Positions 8,179-16,973 of a DNA stretch of 64,000 nt are shown here, piece by piece. This DNA comes from an uncultured Acidobacteriota bacterium (lineage in GTDB: Bacteria; Acidobacteriota; Terriglobia; Terriglobales; Acidobacteriaceae). The translations under genes and the position numbers were made by a program. The stretch lies in NCBI GenBank assembly GCA_903832055.1, contig CAILAC010000016.1, forward strand, positions 434,001 through 498,000, given 5' to 3'. The first letter of the stretch is position 1. The number at the start of each line of letters is the position of its first letter. Below the pieces are notes generated by a model that was not told where the DNA came from, searched no databases, and saw only the letters and a program-made list of their open reading frames with translations.

Positions 8179-10458
8179 CTACCGCTTGAACTTGTCCCAG
8201 TTGACCAGATCGCCCAGAGTGGTCGTTGAACCGCTCTGCGATGACGAGGACGAAGAGCTGTGGCTGTGATCGCGGTCGCCGCGGTCACGGTCACGAGAGG
8301 GGGCCTTGTACTGCTCGACCTCCGCTCGGCTGGCTTCTTCACCAACGGCGCGGATGCTCAAGCCCACCTTCTTCTCTTCGACATTCATCTTGATGATCTT
8401 GAACTCGTGCTCCTGATCCTGTTCGAGGGTCAGGGCCTGGCCATGAGCATCAACGGCTTCGGATACGTGGCAGAGGCCTTCAACGCCCTCGGCAATCTCA
8501 ACAAACGCGCCAAACTGAGCGGTCCGCAGAACCTTGCCATGGACAACATCGCCAACGCGGTGCTGGGTAAAGAACGTCTCCCAGACATCGGGCTGCAACT
8601 GCTTGACGCCGAGTGAGAGGCGACGGTTTTCCGGCTCGACGCCGAGAACGACAGCCTTGACCTTTTCGCCCTTCTTCAGCACTTCAGAGGGGTGCTTGAC
8701 GCGCTTGGTCCAGCTCAGGTTCGAGACATGAACGAGGCCGTCGATGCCATCCTCGATTTCAATGAAGGCACCAAAGTCGGTGAGGTTGCGCACGCGACCC
8801 TCGACGATCTGCCCGGTGGGATAACGCTCAGAGAGGTTTTCCCAGGGGTTTTCGAGGAGCTGCTTCATACCGAGCGAGATGCGACGGTCAGAAGGATTGA
8901 CGCTGATGACAACCGTCTCGACTTCGTCGCCTGGCTTGACCAGCTTCGACGGATGCTTCATCCGCTTGGACCAGGTCATTTCCGAGACGTGCACGAGGCC
9001 TTCAATGCCTTGCTCGAGTTCGACAAACGCGCCGTAGTCAGTTACAGACAGGATGCGGCCCTGAACGCGCGCGCCTACCGGGTAACGCTCGACGGCATCG
9101 AGCCACGGATCAGGCGTAAGCTGCTTGAAGCCGAGCGAGACGCGCTGCTTATCCTTGTCAAACTTGAGCACCTTGACCTGGATTTCGTCGGAGACATTGA
9201 CCAGATCGCGGGGATGGGTGAGGCGACCCCAGCTCATATCGGTGATGTGAAGCAGACCGTCAATGCCGCCCAGATCAACAAACGCACCGTAGTCGGTGAG
9301 GTTCTTGACCGTGCCGGTAAGGATCGCGCCTTCTTCGAGGTGCTCGAGAGTGGTGGAACGCTTTGCGTTCTGCTCCTCCTCGAGAATCTCCTTGCGGCTG
9401 ACAACAACATTGCCGCGCTTCTTGTTGAGCTTGATAACGCGTACTTCGATCTGCGTTCCGAGGTAGCCGTCAAGATTGCGGACAGGGCGAACCTCAAGCT
9501 GCGAACCGGGCAGGAAGGCCTTGAGGCCGATATCGACCGTGAGACCACCCTTGACGCGGCTGACAACAGTTCCGATTACCGGAGTCTTGTCATTGGCCGC
9601 CTTTTCGATCACGTCCCACACGCGGAGGCGCTGTGCCTTGTCATAGCTGACAAGGTAGCCGCCTTCGGGCTCTTCGCGCTCGATGACCACTTCGATTACG
9701 TCGCCAGCCTTGAACTTCGGCTCACCGGTGTGATCCAGAACCTGGTCGATCGGGAGGAGACCTTCCGACTTGAGACCCACGTCAATAACTGCATGCTTGT
9801 CGGTCAGCTTGATGACCGTTCCCGAAACAATCGAGTCGCCATATGCTTCAACGGCTGCAGCTTCGGCAGCCTGCTCGCGCTCAAAGGCTTCGAGCTGGGC
9901 AGAGAAGTCTTCGCCACCGTCGAAGTCATGATCGTGCGACGGTGCCACATTGGCCACTACCGGCACGAGTGTCTTGCGCTCCTGCGGCTTCTGGTGAGCA
10001 ATGGGGCGGACGAAAGGAGCCTTGGCGACGGGTGCAGTGACAGCCGGAGCCGCAACCACAGGGGCAGCAGCAACGGGAGCCTCGACAGCAGGGGACTCTG
10101 CAACTACGACCTCGGGAACGACTTCAGGCTCGACCACTGCGGCAACAGGCTCAGCCTGCGCTTCGGCGATCTCCGGTGCTGAAACTTCGGGAACTGAAAC
10201 TTCGGGTGCTGCTTCAACCGCAACTTCGACTGGAGCAACTACCTCAGCCACAACTGCTTCCGGTTCAGCTGCTGCAATTACCTCTGCAACTGCCTCTTCC
10301 GTGGCTGCGACTTCGGGGGCCGATGTCTCAGAGACAAGGGGGTTAGACGTGGATTCGAGCGACGGCTCAGCTACGGCCGTTGCGGACTCAAGTTCAGGGG
10401 TTTCCAGTTGGGTGCTCAGGGGTGTGCTCTCGGTTTCAAGATTGAGGACGTCTGCCAT
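8179..10458 (-). CDS. rpsA: 30S ribosomal protein S1 with long N-terminal extension
   Basis: S1 brings structured mRNAs to the 30S subunit. The protein has 759 residues against about 557 in E. coli. Six S1 (OB-fold) repeats begin near residue 209; clear examples are TGTVKNLTDYGAFVDLGGIDGLLHITD (written as consecutive motifs TGTVKNLTDYGAFVDL and DGLLHITD), QGRILSVTDYGAFVEL, EGRVRNLTDFGAFIEI and HGKVLRTAQFGAFVEI. Residues 1-205 are a low-complexity Ala/Val/Glu/Pro region with many EAP/VPEV units, probably disordered and acidic. The C-terminus has an Arg/Asp run followed by a serine tract (HSHSSSSSSSQ). Translation starts at ATG 10458. It is transcribed alone. Confidence 0.93.
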   Translation of the reverse strand: MADVLNLETESTPLSTQLETPELESATAVAEPSLESTSNPLVSETSAPEVAATEEAVAEVIAAAEPEAVVAEVVAPVEVAVEAAPEVSVPEVSAPEIAEAQAEPVAAVVEPEVVPEVVVAESPAVEAPVAAAPVVAAPAVTAPVAKAPFVRPIAHQKPQERKTLVPVVANVAPSHDHDFDGGEDFSAQLEAFEREQAAEAAAVEAYGDSIVSGTVIKLTDKHAVIDVGLKSEGLLPIDQVLDHTGEPKFKAGDVIEVVIEREEPEGGYLVSYDKAQRLRVWDVIEKAANDKTPVIGTVVSRVKGGLTVDIGLKAFLPGSQLEVRPVRNLDGYLGTQIEVRVIKLNKKRGNVVVSRKEILEEEQNAKRSTTLEHLEEGAILTGTVKNLTDYGAFVDLGGIDGLLHITDMSWGRLTHPRDLVNVSDEIQVKVLKFDKDKQRVSLGFKQLTPDPWLDAVERYPVGARVQGRILSVTDYGAFVELEQGIEGLVHVSEMTWSKRMKHPSKLVKPGDEVETVVISVNPSDRRISLGMKQLLENPWENLSERYPTGQIVEGRVRNLTDFGAFIEIEDGIDGLVHVSNLSWTKRVKHPSEVLKKGEKVKAVVLGVEPENRRLSLGVKQLQPDVWETFFTQHRVGDVVHGKVLRTAQFGAFVEIAEGVEGLCHVSEAVDAHGQALTLEQDQEHEFKIIKMNVEEKKVGLSIRAVGEEASRAEVEQYKAPSRDRDRGDRDHSHSSSSSSSQSGSTTTLGDLVNWDKFKR

Positions 10459-10947
10459 GACTGCCAGCTCCGGGATTCCGGGTCCCGTGGACAGAAAACT
10501 TACTTCCCTGTCTCGGTGATCGCCTATGCCGCTGCTCGTGCTCAGGGCAGAGGTTTTGCGACCATCTCACGTTGTTCCCGATCCTGCTTGACTTTGATGC
10601 AACCGAGTCGATTGACGAAAACTGCGTTGAGCTGTTGGGCCCGAATCTGCGTCTATCTACTTTGAAGGCACCTGACAAGACACGGTCGGCCAGTGGGTGG
10701 CCGCACCCGTATGCTGGAATCCGCGCATAAGGGTACATGTGCAGTGTAGCAATGCGTTGTTACCCGCGTCAATCGAAGGAGATGGCGTTAGTGGGATTGC
10801 AACCATATATTCAAGTATCCTGCTCCAGTTATGGTGCAATTTAGAGATCTGATCTGGGCACGGTGCATGAAAATCAGTGCTCAATGCATCGAACTCGCCC
10901 AATAGCTTTTCTGATTTTCTGAGGCGACGGGCTCTATACTCGGCAGT
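10459..10947. other. Intergenic region between divergent rpsA and HIT gene
   Basis: Nearly 490 bases without a credible gene. It must hold the rpsA promoter and leader, but I cannot define them. The open frames here have no family features. At the right edge lies the TATACT box described for the HIT gene. Confidence 0.5.
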
Positions 10948-10948
10948 A
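10935..10948 (+). promoter_or_regulatory. -10 box placed for a leaderless HIT transcript
   Basis: TATACT at 10935-10940 matches the sigma-70 -10 consensus at five of six positions and ends seven bases before the A of the ATG. No Shine-Dalgarno is present between them. No good -35 is visible. Confidence 0.4.
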
Positions 10949-11517
10949 TGGACCACCTTTGGACGCCCTGGCGCTACCGGTACGTGACTTCTGCCGACAA
11001 GGCGAAGCGGTCAGGTGTTCCCGCAGCCCTGGATGGCTGGCCGGGGGATCTTGGCTGCGTCTTCTGCAATCTGCTTGCGGCCGTCGACCACGCAATTGCA
11101 AACGGCATGACGGCGGACGAAGCTGAAGCTGCGGCGGGGTTGGTGATTCGTGGGACGCATTGCTTCATCTGCCTCAACGCTTATCCATATACGTCTGGGC
11201 ACGTCATGGTCATCCCCTACGCACACGAGGCCAGCCTGGCTGCGCTGCCCGCCGAGACGACCCATGAAATGATGGACCTCGCCCAGAAAACTGAGCAGGT
11301 GATGCAGCAGTTGTACAAGCCGCAAGGGCTCAATTTTGGCATGAACCTGGGCGAAGCAGCGGGCGCTGGCGTGGCCGGCCATCTGCATCTGCATGCCTTG
11401 CCGCGATGGTCAGGCGATACCAGTTTCATGACCACCATCGCCGAAACCCGCGTGCTGCCTGAAGATCTCAACGAAACCTGGCGGCGCATGCGTGCCGGGT
11501 TTGCAGAGTTGATCTAG
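10948..11517 (+). CDS. HIT-family nucleotide hydrolase/phosphorylase
   Basis: A 189-residue histidine-triad protein. The triad is HLHLHALPRW, preceded by the FGMNLGEAAGAGVAGH lead-in typical of the Ap4A-phosphorylase-like (FHIT/Rv2613c-type) branch. The N-terminus MDHLWTPWRYRYV is also characteristic of that branch. Two CxxC-like pairs (CVFC and CFIC) suggest a bound metal. Expected role: cleavage or phosphorolysis of diadenosine polyphosphates or related nucleotides in the cytoplasm. It is convergent with rmuC, and the two stop codons share CTAG at 11514-11517. Confidence 0.88.
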   Translation: MDHLWTPWRYRYVTSADKAKRSGVPAALDGWPGDLGCVFCNLLAAVDHAIANGMTADEAEAAAGLVIRGTHCFICLNAYPYTSGHVMVIPYAHEASLAALPAETTHEMMDLAQKTEQVMQQLYKPQGLNFGMNLGEAAGAGVAGHLHLHALPRWSGDTSFMTTIAETRVLPEDLNETWRRMRAGFAELI

Positions 11518-13001
11518 ACTGCATGGTCTTCTTCGGCGCTTGCTGCAAGGGCGAGTTCGGCTTGCTCTGCGGCGTCAAGTCCTGAAGCATCAAGCAATTT
11601 GATTGGCAACTGCTTGCTGGTGCGAATGCCGGCCTTCTTGAGCATTTCAGTTTGGCGGATCAGGTTTCCTGACCCAGTACTGAGCTTGCCCATCGCGCCG
11701 TCGTAGCTCTTTCCGGCCTTGCGAAGTGACTCCCCGACATCCTCGAGATCGCTGACAAAACCAACGAATTTCTCATAAAGCTTTGTGCCGCGGTCGACAA
11801 TGTCAGCAACGCTGCGGGCCTGCTGTTCCTGCTGCCAGAGGTTGTCAACAATGCGGATGACAAAAAGCAGTGTCGTGGGACCGACCAGCAACACATTGCG
11901 CTCATAAGCCTCTCGCCACAGTTCGCCCCCCTCCTGCATCGCCAGCAAAAACGCCGGTTCAATCGGAATAAACATGACTACGAAGTCGGGCGACTCAAGG
12001 CCGGGAAGCTTGTGATAACTGCGACGCGAAAGACCGTCCAGATGAGCGCGAACGCTGACCAGATGCTGCTTGACTGCGCTCTTTCTTACATCATCGGCGG
12101 CTGCGTTGGCGTAGTCGGTGTAGGCGTTGAGCGATACTTTTGAATCGACGACGAGGTGCCGCCCGCCGGGCAGATTAATGATGACGTCTGTGCGGGAAGC
12201 CTTGCCGCGGGTTCCGTCTTCGTCGACGGTCGCTCCAAAACTCTCCTGAAAGCGGTACTGTTCACCCTCGCGCAAACCTGCCTTCTCAAGCAGGTCGCGC
12301 AAGATGAATTCGCCCCAATCGCCCTGAGTCTTGCTGGAGCCACGCAGAGCGGTCGTGAGGTTCTGAGCCTCGGTCGTGAGTTGCTGGTTCAGCTTTTCCA
12401 GCGACTCAAGCTTGCCGCGCAACTCGACCCGTCCTGCAAGAGAGTCTTTCTGCGCTTCCTCGACCTTGCCGCGAAAATCCTGAATCTGAACCCGCAGCGG
12501 ATTGAGCAACTGGTCGAGATTGGTCTTGTTCTGCTCGGTAAACTTCTTCGATTTGTCCTCGAGTATCTTGCCGGCTAGTGCCTCAAACTGGTGTGTCAGT
12601 TCAACGCGGGCCTCGGTCAACAATTTCAGCTTTTCCTGGCTTGCTTCGCGCTCGTTCTTGAGTTCAGCCTCAAGTTGGCTGATGCGCGCGCCTTGAATGC
12701 GCTCAAGATCGACCTTTGCCTGAAGTTCTGCTCGAAAGCTCTCGCGCTCCTGAGTTCGTTCCTGGGTGGCCTCTCGAATGGTGCGCTCTCGCTCAGCAGC
12801 AAGTGATTCAAAGCCGGCCCGCGCGGCGGACTGCGCTTGAGCATTCGTCAATTCAACACGCACGGCAACCAGTTCGGTTTCGAGTTGCTGATTGCGCAGC
12901 TCAAGCTGCGACTTCTCTGACTTGGCAGTTGTGGAGCGAAGCCAAAAACCAATGACAATTCCGGCAAAGGCAGCGAGCAGGGCGGCAATTAAAGTCTGCA
13001 T
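11514..13001 (-). CDS. rmuC: DNA recombination protein RmuC
   Basis: RmuC is a membrane-anchored, nuclease-fold protein that limits recombination at inverted repeats. The 495-residue product begins with one membrane helix (LIAALLAAFAGIVIGFWL). A long coiled coil to about residue 200 is rich in Glu/Gln/Arg. The conserved RmuC core follows: QGDWGEFILRDLLEKAGL, DVIINLPGGRHLVVDSKVSL, and FVVMFIPIEPAFLLAMQ. The ATG at 13001 is the natural start ahead of the helix. Its stop overlaps that of the convergent HIT gene. Confidence 0.92.
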   Translation of the reverse strand: MQTLIAALLAAFAGIVIGFWLRSTTAKSEKSQLELRNQQLETELVAVRVELTNAQAQSAARAGFESLAAERERTIREATQERTQERESFRAELQAKVDLERIQGARISQLEAELKNEREASQEKLKLLTEARVELTHQFEALAGKILEDKSKKFTEQNKTNLDQLLNPLRVQIQDFRGKVEEAQKDSLAGRVELRGKLESLEKLNQQLTTEAQNLTTALRGSSKTQGDWGEFILRDLLEKAGLREGEQYRFQESFGATVDEDGTRGKASRTDVIINLPGGRHLVVDSKVSLNAYTDYANAAADDVRKSAVKQHLVSVRAHLDGLSRRSYHKLPGLESPDFVVMFIPIEPAFLLAMQEGGELWREAYERNVLLVGPTTLLFVIRIVDNLWQQEQQARSVADIVDRGTKLYEKFVGFVSDLEDVGESLRKAGKSYDGAMGKLSTGSGNLIRQTEMLKKAGIRTSKQLPIKLLDASGLDAAEQAELALAASAEEDHAV

Positions 13002-13330
13002 GGGTGTGCGGGGTTCCCTCTTCGCCTAATGTACGCCTTTTGCCTGTGGGATTTGCAGAATCTTTGGCAGTTTTATCTGCCATGGTCAGGTTTCCAGAGC
13101 TCCGATCCGTCGCCATCTACGGGGGCGGCTTTACATGCCCAAGTGTGCCCCGATAGACTTGGAGATTCGGGGCTGCAGGTCTTGCGTTTCATCGCCAAGC
13201 TGCAGCAAAGTTCGCGGCGAAAGTACCGGCAAGTATGGTAGGCTGCGAATCGAACCTTCAGTCGCACCAGCGCAGCAGCATCTGAGATTGTGGTCCGCTT
13301 TTCATACAAATTTTGAGGAGAGATTGACAC
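13002..13330. other. Intergenic region upstream of acpP
   Basis: About 330 bases between divergent rmuC and acpP. It should contain the acpP-fabF promoter. I see no clear -35/-10 pair, hairpin or small gene; a GAGGAGAG ribosome site for acpP stands at its right end. Confidence 0.5.
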
Positions 13331-13573
13331 ATGGCAGTGGAAGAGAAAGTTAAACAGATTATCGTCGAGCAGCTTCAGGTCGACGAAGCCGAGGTGACCC
13401 CCAACGCCAGCTTCCAGGAAGACCTCGGCGCCGACTCGCTCGACGTAGTTGAGCTGGTCATGCAGTTTGAAGAGGCTTTTGACCTCGAGATTCCCGACGA
13501 AGACGCCGAGAAGATCAAGACCGTCAAGGATGCCGTGGAATATATCGAAAAGAACGCGAAGGCAGGCAAGTAA
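13331..13573 (+). CDS. acpP: Acyl carrier protein
   Basis: An 80-residue acidic protein that carries growing acyl chains on phosphopantetheine. The attachment site is the serine of [14 protein letters not shown], in the usual place near residue 37. Helices II and III ([20 protein letters not shown]) match the canonical ACP closely. A strong GAGGAGAG ribosome site precedes the ATG. fabF starts three bases after its stop, so the pair is translationally linked, a common arrangement in fatty-acid synthesis clusters. Confidence 0.96.
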   Translation: MAVEEKVKQIIVEQLQVDEAEVTPNASFQEDLGADSLDVVELVMQFEEAFDLEIPDEDAEKIKTVKDAVEYIEKNAKAGK

Positions 13574-13576
13574 CCT

Positions 13577-14824
13577 GTGAGGCGCCGCGTTGTCATAACG
13601 GGGCTCGGACTGATCTGCGGCGTGGGCAATACGACGCAGGAGATCTGGGGCCAACTGTTGGCTGGAGTCAGTGGTGTGGGACCGATTCAGTCCTTCGACG
13701 CCACCGGCTTTCCAGTCACCTTTGCTGCTGAAGTGAAAAACTTCGACCCGTTGCTCTTCGTTGACAAGAAGGAATCGCGCAAGATGGGCCGGTTTATTCA
13801 TTTGGCCATTGCCGCGACCCAGGAAGCCATGCTGCAATCGGGCCTCGTGATTACGCCGGAAATCGAAGAACGGGTAGGCGTTTTCATCGGCTCAGGTATA
13901 GGCGGCTTCGAGATTATTGAGCGCGAGCATCAGAACCTGATGCAGGGCGGCCCGCGCAAGATTTCTCCCTTCTTTATACCTGCCGCTATCGTCAACATGG
14001 CGGCTGGACAGGTGAGCATCCGCTACGGGGCTAAAGGACCTATTTCTGCGACGGCAACAGCCTGCGCTACCTCAGCCAACTCCATCGGCGACTCCTTCCG
14101 GATGATCCAGCATGGCGAGGCGGACGTGATGATCGCGGGCGGCTCTGAAGCGGCGGTCACGAGCTTAACCGTGGGCGGATTTGCCGCCATGCGTGCGCTC
14201 TCGACGCGCAATGACGACCCCCAAAAGGCCAGCAGGCCGTTTGACAAAGATCGGGACGGATTCGTACTCGGTGAAGGCGCGGGTATGGTCGTCATGGAAG
14301 AACTTGAATTCGCCCAGAGGCGCGGCGCGAAGATTCTCGCCGAAGTCATCGGCTACGGCATGAGCGCGGACGCATATCACATGACCGGCATCGCTCCCGA
14401 GGGCGCAGGGGCCCAGCGCAGCATGCGGGCAGCTTTACGCGACTCGGGCATTGCGCTTACCGACGTCGACTATGTGAATGCTCACGCCACGTCAACTCCC
14501 GCCGGAGACGGCAACGAATCACGGGCCATCGAACTGGTTTTTGGCGAGCACGCGACCAGCAAGAAGCTCAAAGTTTCGAGCACCAAATCGATGACCGGAC
14601 ACTTGCTCGGAGCCGCAGGCGGGCTTGAGGCAGGCATCGCCGCACTGACGCTGATTCATCAAAAGATTCCGCCGACGATCAACCTGGTTACACCGGGGGA
14701 AGATTGTGCGCTGGATTATGTTCCAAACGTGGCCATCGACGCCACAGTCAACGTCGCGCTCTCGAATTCGTTTGGCTTTGGCGGCATCAACGCTACGCTC
14801 ATCATGCGCCGCTGGACTGACTAG
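13577..14824 (+). CDS. fabF: Beta-ketoacyl-ACP synthase II
   Basis: A condensing enzyme elongating acyl-ACP with malonyl-ACP. The 415-residue protein has the thiolase-fold Cys-His-His triad: Cys163 in [13 protein letters not shown], histidine in [11 protein letters not shown], and histidine in [13 protein letters not shown]. The late loop [13 protein letters not shown] is also conserved. The start is GTG at 13577, immediately before [10 protein letters not shown], three bases after the acpP stop; no other start fits. Length and motifs match FabF of many bacteria. A terminator follows at 14847. Confidence 0.95.
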   Translation: MRRRVVITGLGLICGVGNTTQEIWGQLLAGVSGVGPIQSFDATGFPVTFAAEVKNFDPLLFVDKKESRKMGRFIHLAIAATQEAMLQSGLVITPEIEERVGVFIGSGIGGFEIIEREHQNLMQGGPRKISPFFIPAAIVNMAAGQVSIRYGAKGPISATATACATSANSIGDSFRMIQHGEADVMIAGGSEAAVTSLTVGGFAAMRALSTRNDDPQKASRPFDKDRDGFVLGEGAGMVVMEELEFAQRRGAKILAEVIGYGMSADAYHMTGIAPEGAGAQRSMRAALRDSGIALTDVDYVNAHATSTPAGDGNESRAIELVFGEHATSKKLKVSSTKSMTGHLLGAAGGLEAGIAALTLIHQKIPPTINLVTPGEDCALDYVPNVAIDATVNVALSNSFGFGGINATLIMRRWTD

Positions 14825-14846
14825 TCCGGAAATCTTTTTCAACGTT

Positions 14847-14880
14847 AAAGGGGTGCGGACTGATCAATCCGCGCCCCTTT
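14847..14880 (+). terminator. Terminator of acpP-fabF
   Basis: GGGGTGCGGA pairs with TCCGCGCCCC (one T-G pair), flanked by AAA and TTT. The T-run is short. It lies 22 bases past the fabF stop. Confidence 0.65.
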
Positions 14881-14899
14881 GCATATAGACGACGTTGTT

Positions 14900-15661
14900 T
14901 TAAGAGAAGGCCGCTGCCATTCCTACACTGAAAAGCGTCAGGATCGCCCACCAGCCAAAGACAGCGATGTAGCCTGAGCTTCGTTTGACGCCAGCGACAA
15001 TCGAGATGCCGATCGAGGCCAGAATCAGCGTCCAGATGGTGGTGACGTCGAGCGCGGTGGCCAGAGCCAGCAGCGCCTTGGGCGTCTCGGGCGAGAGATA
15101 GTATCCGATGTTCGTACCCGCCGGGTTGTTGAGGTTAAAGCTCTCCGGGGCTAATCCAACAAACAACGCAACGGTGCCCAATAGAAACTTGATCAGCCCG
15201 GGCAGCCCCGCCCACCAGACCACTGAAAATGCCTGCCAGAAGGTCGCCTTGCCGCCAAAACCAAAGTTGACAGTGCCCATCAAGACGCCTGCCATCACGG
15301 CGACAAAGATGAGCGCCACAACCGGCGAGGCAGCAAATATCCCCTGCGTGAGCATGGCCGCAAACTTCATGTTGGTGGCGCGCTGATCCGCAGGGAGCTT
15401 CTCCATCTGCTCAGCCTGCCTGGGGCTCATTTTGATGTTGTTTTCAGCTACCTGCTGCCAGGTGACCTTGGTTTGGATGCCAAAAAACAACGCATAGCCA
15501 AACAAGGCCGAGAGCACAAAAGGCAGCCACCAACTGGTGTTGCGCTTGATATCAGTAAAGGCTTTGGTTGGCTCAGTGATGGTGCAAATCAGCCGCTGCA
15601 GCTGACTTAAGCCCGGTGCTTCTGGCGGCGGCGGTACGGCGGTGTTCTCAAGATTACTCAT
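14900..15661 (-). CDS. Yip1-family integral membrane protein
   Basis: A 253-residue membrane protein with a Pro-rich cytoplasmic N-terminus, then the Yip1-domain opening ICTITEPTKAFTDIKRNTSWWLPFVLSALFG (PTKAF and W-W-P are the diagnostic pieces). About five hydrophobic helices follow, one ending in ASIGISIVAGVKRSSGYIAV. Bacterial Yip1 proteins are found in many acidobacteria but have no defined function. The stop TAA lies 20 bases past the fabF terminator in the opposite orientation. Confidence 0.75.
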   Translation of the reverse strand: MSNLENTAVPPPPEAPGLSQLQRLICTITEPTKAFTDIKRNTSWWLPFVLSALFGYALFFGIQTKVTWQQVAENNIKMSPRQAEQMEKLPADQRATNMKFAAMLTQGIFAASPVVALIFVAVMAGVLMGTVNFGFGGKATFWQAFSVVWWAGLPGLIKFLLGTVALFVGLAPESFNLNNPAGTNIGYYLSPETPKALLALATALDVTTIWTLILASIGISIVAGVKRSSGYIAVFGWWAILTLFSVGMAAAFS

Positions 15662-15771
15662 GCCAATTTGCCTTTCAAAACCTCAAGAGATGTTCTTGCC
15701 CGCGATTGTACCGCGAGGACATCGCGTCTCGTCAGGAAAAAACATTTCTGGATTTGAAAGCCGCAGAAACC

Positions 15772-16671
15772 TTAGCGTCCGTGGGCAGCCAGCATCGATG
15801 CAGAGGCAACGGGCCCCTGCTTTCCGGGGGCACCCGGAGTTGATTTAGGCACCGCGTAGCTCTTGTAAACCGAAATATGAAAGCAGGACTGGCGAAACTC
15901 TTCTTCAACATCGATTTTGCCTGCCTGCTCCTGGGGAATGAGCCAGGCGCGCAACCAACCGATTTCTCGCGCAGTCATTCCCGCCTTGGCCAGGTCGATG
16001 GTACCGCCGGTCAGGTGAGGAGAGGCAACATCCCCATCGGCTGCGGCGGCATTGCCATTGATGTGACGTAGTTGACGCTGATACGCAACGGTGCGCACAG
16101 CTGAGGTCACTTCAAGTGAACTGCCAGCAAAGGTGGCCGCATGCGCTTTTGCCAAATCGCTGAGAAATTTTGCGGTCCAGGGCCGGCAGTAGCGGCGGTT
16201 CTCGGGCAGGTCAGTATTCACGCGGAGGCTGGCGGAAGTAGGCACAGGAACGAGCGAACCATGAGCGATGCGGTCAGCCAGGTCGGCATCATCCTGAATC
16301 CGCTCCAGACCATCAGCCTCTGCCATTTCGTTCTGGTGCACCAGCGACTCATGCGAACCGCGCAGGGGCGGCGGCATGGAGAATCTAACCGGAATCATGA
16401 CGGCAGCAGGTGGCGCCGAACCGCCATGAACGCGACGGCGTTCCTTGGCAGCACGAATACGGGCATGGGCACGGACTGCTTCCTTCGACCCAGGCAGCAA
16501 CCTTACGGCGTGGGCCTTGGCACGATGTTTTGCGCTGGAGGTCGTGGCAGCTTTGGCATGAGCCGCAGCATGGCCGCGAACGCGCTGGTGCGCCCATGCC
16601 GCTGGTGGAGTCAGAGAAGCAAGAGCGAAGGCCAACAGGGCCAGCGAAGCTATCGAGGATGTCTTGCGCAT
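15772..16671 (-). CDS. Secreted DUF5715-like protein, M15-peptidase-like fold
   Basis: A 299-residue exported protein. ATG 16671 begins a signal peptide (MRKTSSIASLALLAFALASL, cleavage after AWAH or nearby). An Ala/Arg/His-rich segment to about residue 80 looks disordered and basic. The C-terminal half carries SPHLTGGTIDLA and CFHISVYKS, reminiscent of the zinc-ligand motifs (SxHxxGxAxD and xWH) of M15/VanY D,D-carboxypeptidases. This suggests a cell-wall peptidase or a degenerate relative. I associate this architecture with the acidobacterial DUF5715 group from memory, so that name is tentative. The open frame continues upstream to 16962 but overlaps the terminator region and is not used. 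Confidence 0.65.
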   Translation of the reverse strand: MRKTSSIASLALLAFALASLTPPAAWAHQRVRGHAAAHAKAATTSSAKHRAKAHAVRLLPGSKEAVRAHARIRAAKERRRVHGGSAPPAAVMIPVRFSMPPPLRGSHESLVHQNEMAEADGLERIQDDADLADRIAHGSLVPVPTSASLRVNTDLPENRRYCRPWTAKFLSDLAKAHAATFAGSSLEVTSAVRTVAYQRQLRHINGNAAAADGDVASPHLTGGTIDLAKAGMTAREIGWLRAWLIPQEQAGKIDVEEEFRQSCFHISVYKSYAVPKSTPGAPGKQGPVASASMLAAHGR

Positions 16672-16973
16672 ACTTGGGGGCGCGCGGAGAATGCTGAGCT
16701 CTTTCAGTATATCGTTTGCGGCAGCAACTCCTGAGTGGCAAGGGTGGTGCAGGAAGGTCTGATAACAAAGTGACAGACAAAAGGCTAGAGAGCTGGTCAC
16801 AGGGCTACTGAAACAGTAGCAAGGGCAATCGAAGCCGCAAGACAGCTGGAGCCTGATGCCCAGCCCTTCTATCTCCCAGGGTTGCAGGAGCGTCTTTGAA
16901 AGCTGCAATGAAAAGAGGTATCCCCTGAAGGGGATACCTCTTGCTGTTTCACCTGAGATCAAGGTCAGAGGGC
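16672..16973. other. Intergenic region with gyrA terminator
   Basis: About 300 bases between the DUF5715-like gene and the gyrA stop. Apart from the hairpin at 16914-16941 no feature is supported; the promoter of the DUF5715-like gene is presumably here. Confidence 0.4.
16911..16941 (-). terminator. Rho-independent terminator of gyrA
   Basis: A perfect twelve-base stem, AGAGGTATCCCC with GGGGATACCTCT, loops over four bases. On the minus strand TTTT follows it. It is 32 bases past the gyrA stop. Confidence 0.85.

Noticed and set aside
8692-10182. 496-codon plus-strand frame opposite rpsA
   Set aside because: Antisense shadow of a conserved gene with biased codons; no fold or ribosome site.
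13220-13270. GGTTCGATTC on the minus strand, resembling a tRNA T-loop
   Set aside because: The flanking bases do not pair as a T-stem and no cloverleaf can be drawn.
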